The notes under the pieces were generated by a model. It had not been told where the DNA came from. It ran no database searches and saw nothing but the letters and a program-made list of their open reading frames with translations. This document shows, piece by piece, positions 43,274-53,278 of a stretch of DNA of 64,000 nt. The stretch spans positions 186,001 to 250,000 of the forward strand of contig NZ_SJSB01000002.1 of assembly GCF_004352835.1 (NCBI RefSeq), read 5' to 3'. The DNA comes from Marinomonas flavescens. GTDB taxonomy: Bacteria; Pseudomonadota; Gammaproteobacteria; Pseudomonadales; Marinomonadaceae. A program made the translations under genes and the position numbers. The stretch's first letter is position 1. Every line of letters starts with the position of its first letter.

Positions 43274-44131
43274 ATGTTATAAAGTACTGCCTGGCTTGCC
43301 GCGTGTTCATTCGCGTTTCGCAAGCCAGCGATGATGCTATTCCCCTCTCCGAATCGTTCCAACCCTCTAAATAATATATTTTCCCTGTGTCGGCTAATGT
43401 AATACTTGTTTAAGGCGTCACTTGTAACCCATTTATAGGCCTAGCATCCATACCGTTATTTTTTTCATGAATGACGATAAAAAGACCTTGTAAATTATTT
43501 TATCCCCAATTGACTCAGTAGCGACAGGGTTCAGATAACAAGCTAAAAAAATTAGCTCATCATCCTTTTTAATGCAGCGATAAGAAAATTCCAACATTTT
43601 TAATGCGCGATGACGCTTTGCTTATATAAAAAGAGTTTTGCAGATTTGCACAGACTCATTAATCGCAGAGTGATTGGATAATGGTATAAAAGTAGAATTT
43701 TGTTTTTTCCAAGATATTGTTTTATATGGATAATTACATGAAAGTATAAGCGATTTTTCTGATGTGATCCTTTTTCAAAGTATAAAGTCGATTTTAAAGA
43801 AAAAATTGTAGTGAGATTGAGCGATAATAGACTTGACAGTAATCGCGCTATTTGAGCAATTCTAGGCGAATTGAAAAATTCGTTTAAAAATCAACCCAGA
43901 GAATCTATGTCAATAGCGGAAGGCAAAAATAAAGGGTTCTTTTTAAAACCTTTCACAGAGTTATCCACAAGGCGTTTTGGGTTATAGATACATCAATATT
44001 TGTCAAATTCGTTCCGATTCAGCGTATTTTGCTCTGTATGCTAGTTTTATCAAAATTGTGTACCTCGAAATTTTTCAATGAAAAGGTATGATCAAAGGTA
44101 TTGAAATAACAACTAATACGGAGGCAGAAAA
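43274..44131. other. 858-bp gene-free AT-rich region
   Basis: No credible coding sequence was found on either strand. It contains a 9-bp hairpin (CTGGCTTGC at 43291-43299 with GCAAGCCAG at 43320-43328), a TTGACA at 43833, and one perfect DnaA box at 43961. Homopolymeric A and T runs are frequent. Its role is unknown. Confidence 0.6.
43961..43969 (+). other. Isolated perfect DnaA box
   Basis: TTATCCACA matches the DnaA consensus exactly. A near match TTATCCCCA lies at about 43499. A single perfect box can arise by chance in this length of AT-rich DNA. Confidence 0.4.
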
Positions 44132-45001
44132 ATGAAGGTTACTTTTATCGGTCTGGGAACCATGGGTTATCCAATGGCGGGACACGTAAGCAAAGCAGGT
44201 CATAATGTCACAGTCTACAATCGTACTACGACAAAAGCACAAGCTTGGTGTGAAGAATATTCTGGCGGTTTTGCAACGACACCGGCGCTCGCGGCTAAAG
44301 AAGCAGACATTGTGCTTACTTGTGTCGGTAACGATGATGATTTACGTGCTGTGTATTTAGGCACAGATGGTGCCTTTCAAATGGCAAAGCCGGGAACTTT
44401 GTTTATTGACCACACGACAGCGTCTGCTGAAGTGGCTAAAGAGCTGAGTGCTGCCGCTCAAGAAAAAGGCTTTTTATTTATGGATGGTCCCGTTTCTGGT
44501 GGGCAAGCTGGTGCTGTGAATGGGGTACTTACCGTGATGATGGGCGGCGAGCAATCTCATTTAGAGATGGCTCAATCTATTTTAGATTGCTACGCAAAAT
44601 CCACGTCTTTATTAGGACCGGTTGGTAATGGACAGTTGGCTAAAATGGTCAATCAGATTCTTATTGGCGGTATATTGTCTGGTTTGTCCGAGGGCGTTCG
44701 CTTTGCGGAAAAAGCAGGATTAGACATGCCAGCGTTGGTCGAAACACTTAAGCATGGCGCGGCAGGTTCTTGGCAGTTAGAAAACCGTGGGGCAACCATG
44801 GCAAAAGAGGAATTTGATTTTGGTTTTGCCATCGAATGGATGCATAAAGATTTAGGTTTATGTTTGGCGCAGGCCGAAAAAATGGGCTTATCAATTCCAT
44901 TAACAAAAGCGGTAGATCAAGATTATCAAGAATTGATGGCAGAAGGGCGTGGACGTCAGGATACTTCTGTATTAATCAAGGCGTTAGATAAAAAAGCATA
45001 G
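44132..45001 (+). CDS. NAD(P)-dependent beta-hydroxyacid dehydrogenase
   Basis: This is a 289-residue cytoplasmic enzyme of the 3-hydroxyisobutyrate dehydrogenase superfamily. The nucleotide motif GLGTMGYPMAGHVSKAGHNV is at the N-terminus, the substrate-binding segment DGPVSGGQAGAVNGVLTVMMG is near residue 125, and the catalytic lysine is in GNGQLAKMVNQ near 175. Members reduce tartronate semialdehyde, glyoxylate, succinic semialdehyde or similar compounds. No pathway gene is adjacent, so the substrate is open. A GGAGG site precedes the ATG and a terminator follows. Confidence 0.9.
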   Translation: MKVTFIGLGTMGYPMAGHVSKAGHNVTVYNRTTTKAQAWCEEYSGGFATTPALAAKEADIVLTCVGNDDDLRAVYLGTDGAFQMAKPGTLFIDHTTASAEVAKELSAAAQEKGFLFMDGPVSGGQAGAVNGVLTVMMGGEQSHLEMAQSILDCYAKSTSLLGPVGNGQLAKMVNQILIGGILSGLSEGVRFAEKAGLDMPALVETLKHGAAGSWQLENRGATMAKEEFDFGFAIEWMHKDLGLCLAQAEKMGLSIPLTKAVDQDYQELMAEGRGRQDTSVLIKALDKKA

Positions 45002-45070
45002 CACCGTATTTACTCAGCTTGTTTCTGAGCAAAGCAATACTCTAGAAAATCGACGAATAGAGACATAAAC

Positions 45071-45105
45071 AAGCTCTGTGTTTTCAATAACACAGGGCTT
45101 TTTTT
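45071..45105 (+). terminator. Rho-independent terminator after the dehydrogenase gene
   Basis: AAGCTCTGTGTT pairs with AACACAGGGCTT (one wobble pair) and is followed by seven T. Confidence 0.88.
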
Positions 45106-45464
45106 ATATTTTGTATAAAAGCCTCATATCCTGTCTTTTTTGCTTGTGTGATGGCTTCATGAGCGGGTGTTATTGTGCTGAATTGTTCATGAAATAATGA
45201 AATTTGCTTCGTTAGAGCAACATCTCTGTATCTTTTTAGTGAAAAAACAGGCCATTGTGCACTGCCATCTTACGGCATAAAAAACCTTTAAACCCTTTGT
45301 TTTCGCGTCACACGGACGTACACATAAATTACTCATTCATTACACGCATAGGACATATCATTATTTCGATTGGTCATTCTGAAAAGCTTAAGTAGTCTTG
45401 AATGATGCTGTTTTGAACGTACTTGTTTTACAAGGCGCGATAAATTGCTAAAGGGGGCTCAAGG

Positions 45465-45590
45465 ATGAGACAGAACACCCCGTTTGGACTAAGGTCTAAA
45501 CGGGGTGGTTTTATGTCAATTTCAGTGTCGCCTTATCCACTCAACGATCACAAAGAAACGATTACCTTGATTCAACTTCCCACGTGTTAA
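45465..45590 (+). CDS. Possible short leader reading frame upstream of dppA
   Basis: An ATG at 45465, preceded by GGGGG eight bases upstream, opens a 41-codon frame that ends at 45590, 34 bases before the dppA start codon. Its early codons run through the GC-rich hairpin at 45477-45508, so its translation could change folding of the leader. The encoded peptide resembles nothing recognised. It may be chance. Confidence 0.25.
   Translation: MRQNTPFGLRSKRGGFMSISVSPYPLNDHKETITLIQLPTC
45477..45508 (+). terminator. GC-rich hairpin in the dppA leader
   Basis: CACCCCGTTTGGAC pairs with GTCTAAACGGGGTG (one wobble pair) around TAAG, giving a 14-bp stem followed by GTTTTAT (with TGG just after the stem). 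It lies about 115 bases before dppA and resembles an attenuator or weak terminator. Confidence 0.6.
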
Positions 45591-45624
45591 ACACGATCAT
45601 AATTATGCCAAATGGAGAATGAAA

Positions 45625-47226
45625 ATGAAAAAAGGGTTAGCAGCATTACCGCTAGCAATTATTGCTACAGGCGCATTGATGGCGACGTCGGCACAAGCCG
45701 TGTCTACTCTTGTTTATTGTTCTGAAGGTAGCCCAGAAGGTTTTAACCCTGAATTGTATTATTCAGGCACTACTTTTGATGCCTCTTCAAAACAAATGTT
45801 TAACCGTCTAATGGAATTCAAATTAGGTACGACGGAAGTTGAACCTGGTTTAGCAAAAAGTGTAGACGTCTCTGATGATGGCTTGGTATATACCTTCCAT
45901 TTACGTAAAGGCGTAAAGTTCCAAACCTCTAAAGATTTCACACCGACACGTGACTTTGATGCCGACGATGTATTGTTCACATTTAACCGTCAGCGTCTTG
46001 AAAGTAATCCATACCATAAAGTAGGTGGTGGTTCGTACGGTTATTTCGATGACATGGGCATGGATAAACTGATCAAAAACATTGTTAAAGTCGATGACTA
46101 CACAGTGAAATTTGTTCTTAATCATCCAGAAGCGCCTTTCATCGCTAACTTAGCGATGGACTTTGCGTCGATCTTCTCTAAACAGCAAGCTGATCAATAC
46201 ATGAAAGCGGGCACACCGGAGAAACTTGACCAAGATCCAGTCGGTACTGGTCCATTCCAAAAAGTACAGTATCAAAAAGACTCCGTGATTCGTTATGTTG
46301 CCTTTAAAGATTACTGGCGCGGCAAAGCAAAAGTAGATCGTTTAGTCTTCTCTATCACTCCAGATGCTTCTGTTCGCTATGCGAAACTGAAAGCCGGTGA
46401 ATGTGATGTGATGCCGTATCCGAATCCTGCTGATCTTAAGCAAATGAAAGCAGATCCAAACATTAATTTATTGGATCAAGAAGGTTTGAACGTTGGTTAT
46501 CTTGCTTTTAACGTCAAGAAAAAGCCATTTGGTGATGTGAAAGTTCGTCAAGCGCTAAGCTATGCTACAGATAAACAGGCGATTATTGATTCTGTTTTCC
46601 AAGGCGCAGGTAAAGTCGCTAAGAACCCAATTCCACCAACTATGTGGTCTTACAATACTTCCATCAAGGATTACCAATACGATCCAGCTAAAGCGAAAAA
46701 GCTATTAGCAGAGGCCGGCTATCCTGATGGTTTTACCACCACTATTTGGGCAATGCCAGTACAACGCCCTTATAATCCAAATGCTCGTCGTATGGCAGAA
46801 ATCATCCAAGAAGATTGGGCAAAAGTTGGTGTGAAAGCGAGCATCGTAACGTACGAATGGGGTGAATACCTTAAACGTGCTAAAGCGGGCGAAGCAGATT
46901 CACTGCTAATTGGTTGGACCGGTGATAATGGTGACCCAGATAACTTCCTATACACACTATTAAGCTGTGATGCTGTTGGTGGTGGTAATTATTCTGAGTG
47001 GTGTAATAAAGACTTTGATGATCTATTGATCAAAGCGAAACGCACCTCTGATATCGATAAACGCATCAAGTACTACAAAGAAGCACAGGTTATTTTCCAC
47101 GAGCAAGCGCCATTCATGCCGATTGCGAACTCAGTGGTTTATGTTCCTGTTCGTAAAAACGTAAAAGGTTTCAAAATTGATCCACTTGGTGGTTTCTACT
47201 TTTACAATGTAAGTAAAGAAGACTAA
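45625..47226 (+). CDS. dppA: Periplasmic dipeptide-binding protein DppA
   Basis: This is a 533-residue binding protein with a signal peptide (MKKGLAALPLAIIATGALMA, cleavage near AQA). The mature start TLVYCSEGSPEGFNPELYYS and many later stretches such as PEAPFIANLAMDFASI and ITPDASVRYAKL closely match E. coli DppA. It delivers dipeptides, and possibly haem or aminolevulinate, to the DppBCDF importer. The ATG at 45625 is chosen over one two codons earlier because GGAG lies seven bases before it. Hairpins after the stop should keep dppA mRNA more abundant than the rest of the operon. Confidence 0.95.
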   Translation: MKKGLAALPLAIIATGALMATSAQAVSTLVYCSEGSPEGFNPELYYSGTTFDASSKQMFNRLMEFKLGTTEVEPGLAKSVDVSDDGLVYTFHLRKGVKFQTSKDFTPTRDFDADDVLFTFNRQRLESNPYHKVGGGSYGYFDDMGMDKLIKNIVKVDDYTVKFVLNHPEAPFIANLAMDFASIFSKQQADQYMKAGTPEKLDQDPVGTGPFQKVQYQKDSVIRYVAFKDYWRGKAKVDRLVFSITPDASVRYAKLKAGECDVMPYPNPADLKQMKADPNINLLDQEGLNVGYLAFNVKKKPFGDVKVRQALSYATDKQAIIDSVFQGAGKVAKNPIPPTMWSYNTSIKDYQYDPAKAKKLLAEAGYPDGFTTTIWAMPVQRPYNPNARRMAEIIQEDWAKVGVKASIVTYEWGEYLKRAKAGEADSLLIGWTGDNGDPDNFLYTLLSCDAVGGGNYSEWCNKDFDDLLIKAKRTSDIDKRIKYYKEAQVIFHEQAPFMPIANSVVYVPVRKNVKGFKIDPLGGFYFYNVSKED

Positions 47227-47246
47227 GTCCCCAGTCGGACGATACG

Positions 47247-47305
47247 CAGTGTTTGTTTGCCAGGACGCAGGCAAACACTGAGCTGACCGAGCGCAAGCTC
47301 GGTCA
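47247..47305 (+). repeat. Two stem-loops between dppA and dppB
   Basis: CAGTGTTTG...CAAACACTG (47247-47280) forms a stem with an internal bulge. Just after it, TGACCGAGC (47284-47292) pairs perfectly with GCTCGGTCA (47297-47305) around a GCAA tetraloop. There is no T run, so these look like mRNA-stabilising or processing structures rather than terminators. Confidence 0.8.
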
Positions 47306-47333
47306 CATCTTACTTCTAGAGAGCCAGTCCTTT

Positions 47334-48344
47334 ATGTTTCAATTTATTTTTCGCCGTTTAAGTCTGGTTATCCCGACTTTTATTGGTATTACTCTGCTAA
47401 CTTTCACTTTGATCCACATGATTCCTGGAGACCCTATAGAGGTCATGGCAGGCGAACATGGTGTTTCTGCTGAGCGTCATGCTGAATTAGCGGCTCAACT
47501 TGGTTTAGACCAACCTCTGTATGTCCAATATTTCGATTATGTTAACGGTATTTTGCACGGTGACTTGGGTAATTCTTTAGTGACTCACGAGCCAGTCATG
47601 AAAGAGTTTTTGACCTTGTTTCCTGCCACCGTTGAACTGTCTATTTGTGCTGCTATTTTTGCTATTTTAATCGGCTTGCCAGCGGGTATTTTTGCCGCAG
47701 TTAAGCGCGGAACCATATTTGATCATTCGGTGATGACTTTTTCACTCACTGGATACTCTATGCCCATATTTTGGTGGGCCCTTCTTCTCATGCTGGTGTT
47801 TTCTGTCACCCTAGGTTGGACGCCTGTGTCTGGGCGTATCGATGTGGTGTATTGGATTGATAACACGACAGGCTTTATGTTGATTGACTCTTGGCTATCT
47901 GGTGAGAAAGGGGCTTTCTCTTCGGCCGTGTCTCATCTTATTTTGCCAAGCATTGTGCTAGGTACTATCCCTATGGCGGTTATCGCTCGTATGACACGTT
48001 CTTCAATGCTTGAAGTGTTAAACGAGGACTACATTCGTACCGCCCGTGCGAAAGGCATCGCGCCTTGGCGAGTAATCGTGATTCACGCGCTGCGTAATGC
48101 TTTGATCCCTGTTATCACCGTGATTGGTTTGCAAGTTGGTACGCTTTTGTCGGGTGCTATCTTGACCGAAACGGTATTTGCTTGGCCTGGTATTGGTAAA
48201 TGGCTGATCGAGTCTATTAGCCGTCGTGACTATCCTGTTGTACAAGGCGGGATTCTGATCGTAGCGACCATTATTATTATCGTAAACCTATTAGTGGATA
48301 TCGCCTACGGCGTTGTTAATCCACGTATTCGACACAGCCGATAA
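47334..48344 (+). CDS. dppB: Dipeptide ABC transporter permease DppB
   Basis: This is a 336-residue inner-membrane protein with about six helices. The start MFQFIFRRLSLVIPTFIGI is the typical DppB N-terminus, and the coupling loop EDYIRTARAKGIAPWRVIVI is plain. It pairs with DppC to form the channel. The ATG at 47334 is used; a longer upstream frame would run through the dppA-dppB hairpins and is rejected. Confidence 0.95.
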   Translation: MFQFIFRRLSLVIPTFIGITLLTFTLIHMIPGDPIEVMAGEHGVSAERHAELAAQLGLDQPLYVQYFDYVNGILHGDLGNSLVTHEPVMKEFLTLFPATVELSICAAIFAILIGLPAGIFAAVKRGTIFDHSVMTFSLTGYSMPIFWWALLLMLVFSVTLGWTPVSGRIDVVYWIDNTTGFMLIDSWLSGEKGAFSSAVSHLILPSIVLGTIPMAVIARMTRSSMLEVLNEDYIRTARAKGIAPWRVIVIHALRNALIPVITVIGLQVGTLLSGAILTETVFAWPGIGKWLIESISRRDYPVVQGGILIVATIIIIVNLLVDIAYGVVNPRIRHSR

Positions 48345-48355
48345 GGAGGCGTTTT

Positions 48356-49300
48356 ATGACCGTTCAATCTAATGCGCCACTCAATGCGCCGAATAATAAC
48401 GAAACTGACAGTCATGAGATTGTTAATACAGCACCAGCACCGAGAACGCCATTACGTGAGTTCTGGCACTATTTCAGCAGTAATAAAGGCGCTGTGGCTG
48501 GGTTGGTTTTTATTGTATTGATTTTTCTAATGGCAATTTTCGCCAATGTAGTGGCGCCTCATTCGCCATCAGATCAAATGCGAGATGCTTTATTACTTCC
48601 GCCAGCTTGGTTGGAAGGAGGTAAATGGACTTACTTTTTAGGCACAGATGATGTGGGTCGTGATATTTTCTCCCGCTTAATTTATGGTGCTCGATTGTCC
48701 CTTTCTGTTGGTGCATTCGCGGTGACCATTTCTTTGATATTGGGGATTTTATTTGGTTTGGTAGCAGGCTACTGCAAAGGCGTTGTAGACGTGATTATCA
48801 TGCGAATTGTAGACATCATGTTGGCGATGCCAAGCTTGTTGTTGGCGATTGCGGTTGTTGCGATTCTTGGGCCAAGTATTTTTAATGCAGCCTTGGCAAT
48901 ATCTCTCGTTTCTTTACCGAATTATGTGCGCCTTACTCGCGCTGCCACCATGAGTGAAATGTCACGTGATTACGTTACTTCGTCTCGTGTATTAGGTGCC
49001 AGCCCGCTGCGTTTGATGTTTATTTGTATTCTACCGAACTGTTTAGCGCCACTGATCGTACAAGCGACGATGGGCTTTTCTAGTGCGATTCTAGACATGG
49101 CAGCATTGGGCTTCTTGGGGTTAGGTGCTCAGCCACCCACTCCTGAGTGGGGTTCTATGTTGGCTGATGCTCTGCAATTCGTACAGCGCGCGTGGTGGGT
49201 GGTGACTTTTCCTGGTCTGATGATCTTGATCACTGTCTTAGCGTTTAACCTGATGGGCGATGGCTTACGCGATGCGCTTGATCCTAAGCTGAAACAGTAG
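48356..49300 (+). CDS. dppC: Dipeptide ABC transporter permease DppC
   Basis: This is a 314-residue permease with about six helices and a hydrophilic N-terminal extension of about 35 residues before the LREFWHYFSSNKGAVAGLVF segment. The coupling loop SRDYVTSSRVLGASPLRLMF and the preceding LGTDDVGRDIFSRLIYGARL are typical. It starts 11 bases after dppB and is the second membrane subunit. Confidence 0.95.
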   Translation: MTVQSNAPLNAPNNNETDSHEIVNTAPAPRTPLREFWHYFSSNKGAVAGLVFIVLIFLMAIFANVVAPHSPSDQMRDALLLPPAWLEGGKWTYFLGTDDVGRDIFSRLIYGARLSLSVGAFAVTISLILGILFGLVAGYCKGVVDVIIMRIVDIMLAMPSLLLAIAVVAILGPSIFNAALAISLVSLPNYVRLTRAATMSEMSRDYVTSSRVLGASPLRLMFICILPNCLAPLIVQATMGFSSAILDMAALGFLGLGAQPPTPEWGSMLADALQFVQRAWWVVTFPGLMILITVLAFNLMGDGLRDALDPKLKQ

Positions 49301-49309
49301 GAGGTTGTG

Positions 49310-50278
49310 ATGTCATTGTTACAGCTTGAAAATTTAAGCGTTACCTTCGGTAATTTTCGCGCCGTAGATAATATTAGTTACAAGGTTGAGGAAGGGGAAG
49401 TCCTTGGCATCGTTGGAGAATCTGGCTCAGGTAAGAGTGTGAGTTCTCTTGCTATTATGGGTTTGATTGATTTTCCAGGAAACGTGACGGCTGATAAGCT
49501 GACGTTTGAAGGGCAAGACCTGCAAACGATGCCAGAAAAACAGCGTCGTAAACTAACGGGTTCTGATATTGCCATGATCTTCCAAGATCCGATGACAAGC
49601 TTGAACCCTTGTTTTACCGTCGGTTATCAGATCATTGAAGCGTTAAAAACCCATCAGGGTGGCAGTAAGAAAGAACTAAAAACTCGTGCGATTGAGTTAC
49701 TAACTCAAGTTGGTATCCCAGCACCAGAATCTCGCTTAGACAACTATCCGCATCAACTTTCTGGTGGCATGAGTCAGCGTGTGATGATTGCTATGGCCAT
49801 TGCGTGTAATCCACGGTTATTGGTAGCGGATGAACCAACCACAGCGTTAGATGTGACGATACAAGCTCAGATTATTGATCTGTTGATTGAATTACAGCGC
49901 GAAAAGCAAATGGGCCTAGTGCTGATTACTCATGATTTGGCCTTAGTCGCTGAAGTGGCGCATCGTGTCATCGTGATGTACGCAGGACAAATTGTTGAGT
50001 CTGGCCCTGCCTCAGAGGTGTTCCGTTCGCCTAAACATCCTTACACCCAAGCGTTGTTAGCTTCTTTGCCCGAATCGGCAGCTGGTAAAGCGCGTTTGGA
50101 AGCCTTGCCTGGTGTGGTGCCAGGACAATACGATCGACCTCAAGGTTGTTTGTTGAGCCCGCGTTGCCCTTATGCGACAGACCATTGTCGTCAGGTTGAG
50201 CCGGATAACCAAGGTCCAATCGAGCGTCAAGTGAAGTGTCATACGCCATTGAACAGTGAGGGGAGACCAGCCGCATGA
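49310..50278 (+). CDS. dppD: Dipeptide ABC transporter ATPase DppD
   Basis: This is a 322-residue ATPase with Walker A GESGSGKS, signature LSGGMSQR, Walker [13 protein letters not shown] and switch histidine in [15 protein letters not shown]-terminal oligopeptide-type extension follows, with cysteines in [15 protein letters not shown] that bind an iron-sulfur cluster in related proteins. The ATG at 49310 follows GGAGG and is preferred to the GTG one codon earlier. dppF overlaps its stop as ATGA. Confidence 0.95.
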   Translation: MSLLQLENLSVTFGNFRAVDNISYKVEEGEVLGIVGESGSGKSVSSLAIMGLIDFPGNVTADKLTFEGQDLQTMPEKQRRKLTGSDIAMIFQDPMTSLNPCFTVGYQIIEALKTHQGGSKKELKTRAIELLTQVGIPAPESRLDNYPHQLSGGMSQRVMIAMAIACNPRLLVADEPTTALDVTIQAQIIDLLIELQREKQMGLVLITHDLALVAEVAHRVIVMYAGQIVESGPASEVFRSPKHPYTQALLASLPESAAGKARLEALPGVVPGQYDRPQGCLLSPRCPYATDHCRQVEPDNQGPIERQVKCHTPLNSEGRPAA

Positions 50279-51297
50279 GTACGTCAAAACCAATCGACAG
50301 CGAGTTAATCCTGAAAGCGACGAAGCTTAAGCAGCATTATCATGTTAAACAAGGCATGTTTAAGGCTGAAGCCGTGGTGAAAGCGGTAGATGGTGTTAGC
50401 TTTAATTTAGAAAAAGGGAAAACATTGGCAGTAGTTGGTGAATCAGGTTGTGGTAAGTCCACACTGGGTCGCATGCTGACCATGATAGAAACGCCGACGG
50501 AAGGTGAGTTAAGTTATTTAGGCCAAGATCTATTAAGCTTGAGTAAAAGTGCTCAGAAAAAACTGCGTCAGAAAATCCAAATCATTTTTCAAAACCCTTA
50601 TGGTTCTTTGAATCCGCGCAAGAAAATCGGCTCGATTCTGGAAGAGCCTTTGGTAATCAATACGTCGTTGTCTAAAGCTGAGCGTAAAGCCAAAGCCATT
50701 GTTATGATGGAAAAAGTCGGCTTGAAAGCAGAGCATTATGATCGTTACCCACACATGTTTTCTGGTGGCCAGCGTCAGCGTATTGCGATTGCTCGTGGCC
50801 TAATGTTGGACCCCAATGTTATTGTGGCTGATGAGCCGGTTTCTGCGTTGGATGTATCGGTTCAAGCACAAGTCTTGAATCTGATGATGGATTTGCAAGA
50901 AGAATTCGGTTTGAGCTATGTGTTCATTTCACATGACTTATCTGTTGTGGAGCACATTGCCGATGATGTAATGGTCATGTATCTCGGTAAAGTGGTTGAG
51001 CAGGGCTCTTGTGAGCAGCTGTTTAACAATCCGAAGCATCCTTATACTTTGGCGCTTCTTTCTAGTACGCCGCAGTTGTCCCCCGAAAAACGTCGTAAAC
51101 GCATTAAGTTAGAAGGTGAATTGCCTTCACCATTAAATCCGCCCTCTGGTTGCGCATTCCATGGACGTTGTTCCTATGCGAATGATCGTTGCCGTAGTGA
51201 AACACCACTTTTGAGAACGGAAGACGACAGCCATCTAATTGCTTGTCATGCAGTGGAAGAGAATCGTATCGAAGCCTTTGCAGAAGGTGTTGCGTAA
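50275..51297 (+). CDS. dppF: Dipeptide ABC transporter ATPase DppF
   Basis: This is a 340-residue ATPase that works with DppD. Walker [10 protein letters not shown], signature FSGGQRQR (the usual DppF variant), Walker [12 protein letters not shown] and switch histidine in [13 protein letters not shown] are all present. The C-terminal [15 protein letters not shown] cysteine pattern matches DppD. It closes the dppABCDF operon and is followed by a bidirectional terminator. Confidence 0.95.
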   Translation: MSTSKPIDSELILKATKLKQHYHVKQGMFKAEAVVKAVDGVSFNLEKGKTLAVVGESGCGKSTLGRMLTMIETPTEGELSYLGQDLLSLSKSAQKKLRQKIQIIFQNPYGSLNPRKKIGSILEEPLVINTSLSKAERKAKAIVMMEKVGLKAEHYDRYPHMFSGGQRQRIAIARGLMLDPNVIVADEPVSALDVSVQAQVLNLMMDLQEEFGLSYVFISHDLSVVEHIADDVMVMYLGKVVEQGSCEQLFNNPKHPYTLALLSSTPQLSPEKRRKRIKLEGELPSPLNPPSGCAFHGRCSYANDRCRSETPLLRTEDDSHLIACHAVEENRIEAFAEGVA

Positions 51298-51335
51298 ACA
51301 TCGTCTGTAAAGCGAACGAGCGAGACATTCTTATT

Positions 51336-51362
51336 AAAAAACGCCCTGATGGGCGTTTTTTT
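51336..51362. terminator. Bidirectional terminator after dppF
   Basis: AAAAAACGCCC (51336-51346) and GGGCGTTTTTTT (51351-51362) form a short GC-rich stem with a T run. It serves dppF and the convergent yehS gene. Confidence 0.9.
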
Positions 51363-51378
51363 ATCTAAAAATAACAGA

Positions 51379-51849
51379 TTAAATGTCTGTTTTAGGGCGA
51401 AACTTTAGCTGCAATCCCATGATGAAGTTACGCAAAATCTGGTCTTTACACTCACGATAATGTTTGTTATCTGGTTTGCGGAAGAAGGCACTTAGCTCGT
51501 GCTTACTCATGTTGAACTCAGCCAATTGCATGATTTCAAGAATATCTTCTGCTTTGAAGTTGAGCGCAATGCGTAGCTTCATAAAGATAAGATTATTGTT
51601 TAGGCGTTTTTCTGGAGCAGGTTGCTCACCTTCGCGTTTGCCACGACGCACATTGATAAAGCCATTCAGAAAAGCAGCCATATCTATATCAACCATAGAA
51701 GTGTAGCCCTCTTCCTCTTCTTTTTTCATCCATGCGATGATTTGATCACGGCTCACAGTGTGATCAGCTTCAGCAAAGATGTCTTTTACATAAGAATCTT
51801 TCAAATCAAAGGTATAGCGAAGACGGCGTAAAATATCGTTATTGGTCAA
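51379..51849 (-). CDS. yehS: YehS family DUF1456 protein
   Basis: This is a 156-residue soluble protein made of two DUF1456 repeats: NDILRRLRYTFDLKDSYVKD at the N-terminus, and a second copy beginning NNNLIFMKLRIALNFKAEDI near residue 84. This is the layout of E. coli YehS, whose function is unknown. It stands alone, convergent with the dpp operon. Confidence 0.9.
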   Translation of the reverse strand: MTNNDILRRLRYTFDLKDSYVKDIFAEADHTVSRDQIIAWMKKEEEEGYTSMVDIDMAAFLNGFINVRRGKREGEQPAPEKRLNNNLIFMKLRIALNFKAEDILEIMQLAEFNMSKHELSAFFRKPDNKHYRECKDQILRNFIMGLQLKFRPKTDI

Positions 51850-52011
51850 GGTAGAGTCCTAGTGTTAGGTGTCCAGTACAGTCAGGGTGAATCACTGGCG
51901 ATTCAAAGCAGATTTTAACAGAGTTTAGCGACTTTACTTATCAAATATGAACGCTATTTATGAAAAGACGATTTTTTCGTTAATAGAAGAAATAGGAAGG
52001 CTTAAATTAAT

Positions 52012-52043
52012 AAAAAACCTAACAAGCCGAGCCTGTTAGGTTT
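52012..52043 (-). terminator. Terminator after ugd
   Basis: On the minus strand AAACCTAACA pairs with TGTTAGGTTT and is followed by further T residues. It lies about 28 bases after the ugd stop codon. Confidence 0.85.
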
Positions 52044-52070
52044 CTGTGTTTATTGATGTGCTAGATAAAC

Positions 52071-53252
52071 TTAATCTTTACCGAATAAATCGCGGGTATA
52101 GACCTTGTCGTTTACATCGGTTAGTTCATCGGTCATACGGTTACTCATGATGACATCCGCAGCGGCTTTAAACTCAGTAAGGTCACGGTAAACGGTAGAG
52201 TGGAAGAAGGTCTCTTCTTCTAGTTCTGGTTCGAAAATGATGACTTCTATACCTTTGGCTTTTAAGCGTTTCATCACACCTTGAATCGCAGAAGCACGGA
52301 AGTTGTCTGAGCCAGTTTTCATCACTAAACGATACACGCCAACAACTTTAGGGTTGCGCTTGATGATGGCATCGGCAATAAAGTCTTTACGTGTTGTGTT
52401 TGAGTCTACAATGGCGCGAATCAGGTTATTCGGTACGTTGTCGTAATTGGCTAACAGTTGCTTTGTGTCTTTCGGTAGGCAATAGCCGCCGTAACCAAAT
52501 GATGGATTGTTGTAGTGTGAACCAATGCGTGGATCTAGCCCTACTCCCTCAATGACTTGCTTAGAACTTAAATCAAAGGCTTCGCAGTAAGAATCTAGCT
52601 CGTTAAAGTACGCAACGCGCATCGCCAAATAAGTATTAGAGAAAAGCTTTACGGCTTCGGCTTCAGTAGAATTAGTGAACAAGGTTGGTACATCTTGTTT
52701 GATGGCACCTTCTTGTAATAAACCAGCAAACACTCGCGCGCGCTCAGAGTCTTCACCGACAATAATACGCGAAGGGTGAAGGTTGTCATAAAGAGCCTTA
52801 CCTTCACGCAAAAACTCTGGAGAGAACAAGATGTTATCTGTTTTAAATTTGGCTCTCACTTCGGCAGTATAGCCAACAGGAATAGTGGATTTGATCACCA
52901 TAACCGCGTTTGGGTTGACGGCCAACACATCCGAAATCACGCTTTCTACTGAGCTAGTATTAAAGTAGTTTGTTTCAGGGTCATAGTCAGTTGGCGTTGA
53001 AATAACGACAAAGTCAGCGTTTGTGTAGGCCAGTATTTTATCTTCGGTGGCAACGAAATCTAGCTCTTTAGTGGTTAAGAAGTTTTCAATTTCCGTGTCG
53101 CTAATAGGAGATTGTCCTTTGTTTAGCATTGCCACTCGGCTGGCGATAATGTCTACGGCAGTCACTTTGTGATGTTGAGCGAGTAGCATAGAAATTGATA
53201 AGCCTACATAACCTGTCCCTGCGACGGCAATGTTGTATTTTTTAGTCGTCAA
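52071..53252 (-). CDS. ugd: UDP-glucose 6-dehydrogenase
   Basis: This is a 393-residue cytoplasmic enzyme that oxidises UDP-glucose to UDP-glucuronate with two NAD. The NAD motif [19 protein letters not shown] is at the N-terminus, [20 protein letters not shown] is near residue 133, and the catalytic cysteine lies in [15 protein letters not shown] near residue 255. Length agrees with the short bacterial form (about 388 residues). It follows a UDP-sugar 4-epimerase gene after 26 bases; together they supply UDP-glucuronate and UDP-galacturonate for surface polysaccharides. Confidence 0.95.
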   Translation of the reverse strand: MTTKKYNIAVAGTGYVGLSISMLLAQHHKVTAVDIIASRVAMLNKGQSPISDTEIENFLTTKELDFVATEDKILAYTNADFVVISTPTDYDPETNYFNTSSVESVISDVLAVNPNAVMVIKSTIPVGYTAEVRAKFKTDNILFSPEFLREGKALYDNLHPSRIIVGEDSERARVFAGLLQEGAIKQDVPTLFTNSTEAEAVKLFSNTYLAMRVAYFNELDSYCEAFDLSSKQVIEGVGLDPRIGSHYNNPSFGYGGYCLPKDTKQLLANYDNVPNNLIRAIVDSNTTRKDFIADAIIKRNPKVVGVYRLVMKTGSDNFRASAIQGVMKRLKAKGIEVIIFEPELEEETFFHSTVYRDLTEFKAAADVIMSNRMTDELTDVNDKVYTRDLFGKD

Positions 53253-53278
53253 AATATCTTCCTAAATCGTCTGTATGT

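Larger units (their letters stand above)
45002..45624. other. 623-bp region upstream of dppA
   Basis: It contains the terminator of the preceding gene (45071-45105) and, nearer to dppA, a strong GC-rich hairpin (45477-45508) that overlaps a possible 41-codon reading frame. The remainder holds no recognised gene. Confidence 0.55.

Noticed and set aside
43961-43969. DnaA box read as a replication origin
   Set aside because: Only one perfect box is present and no dnaA, dnaN, gidA or other origin-linked gene is nearby.
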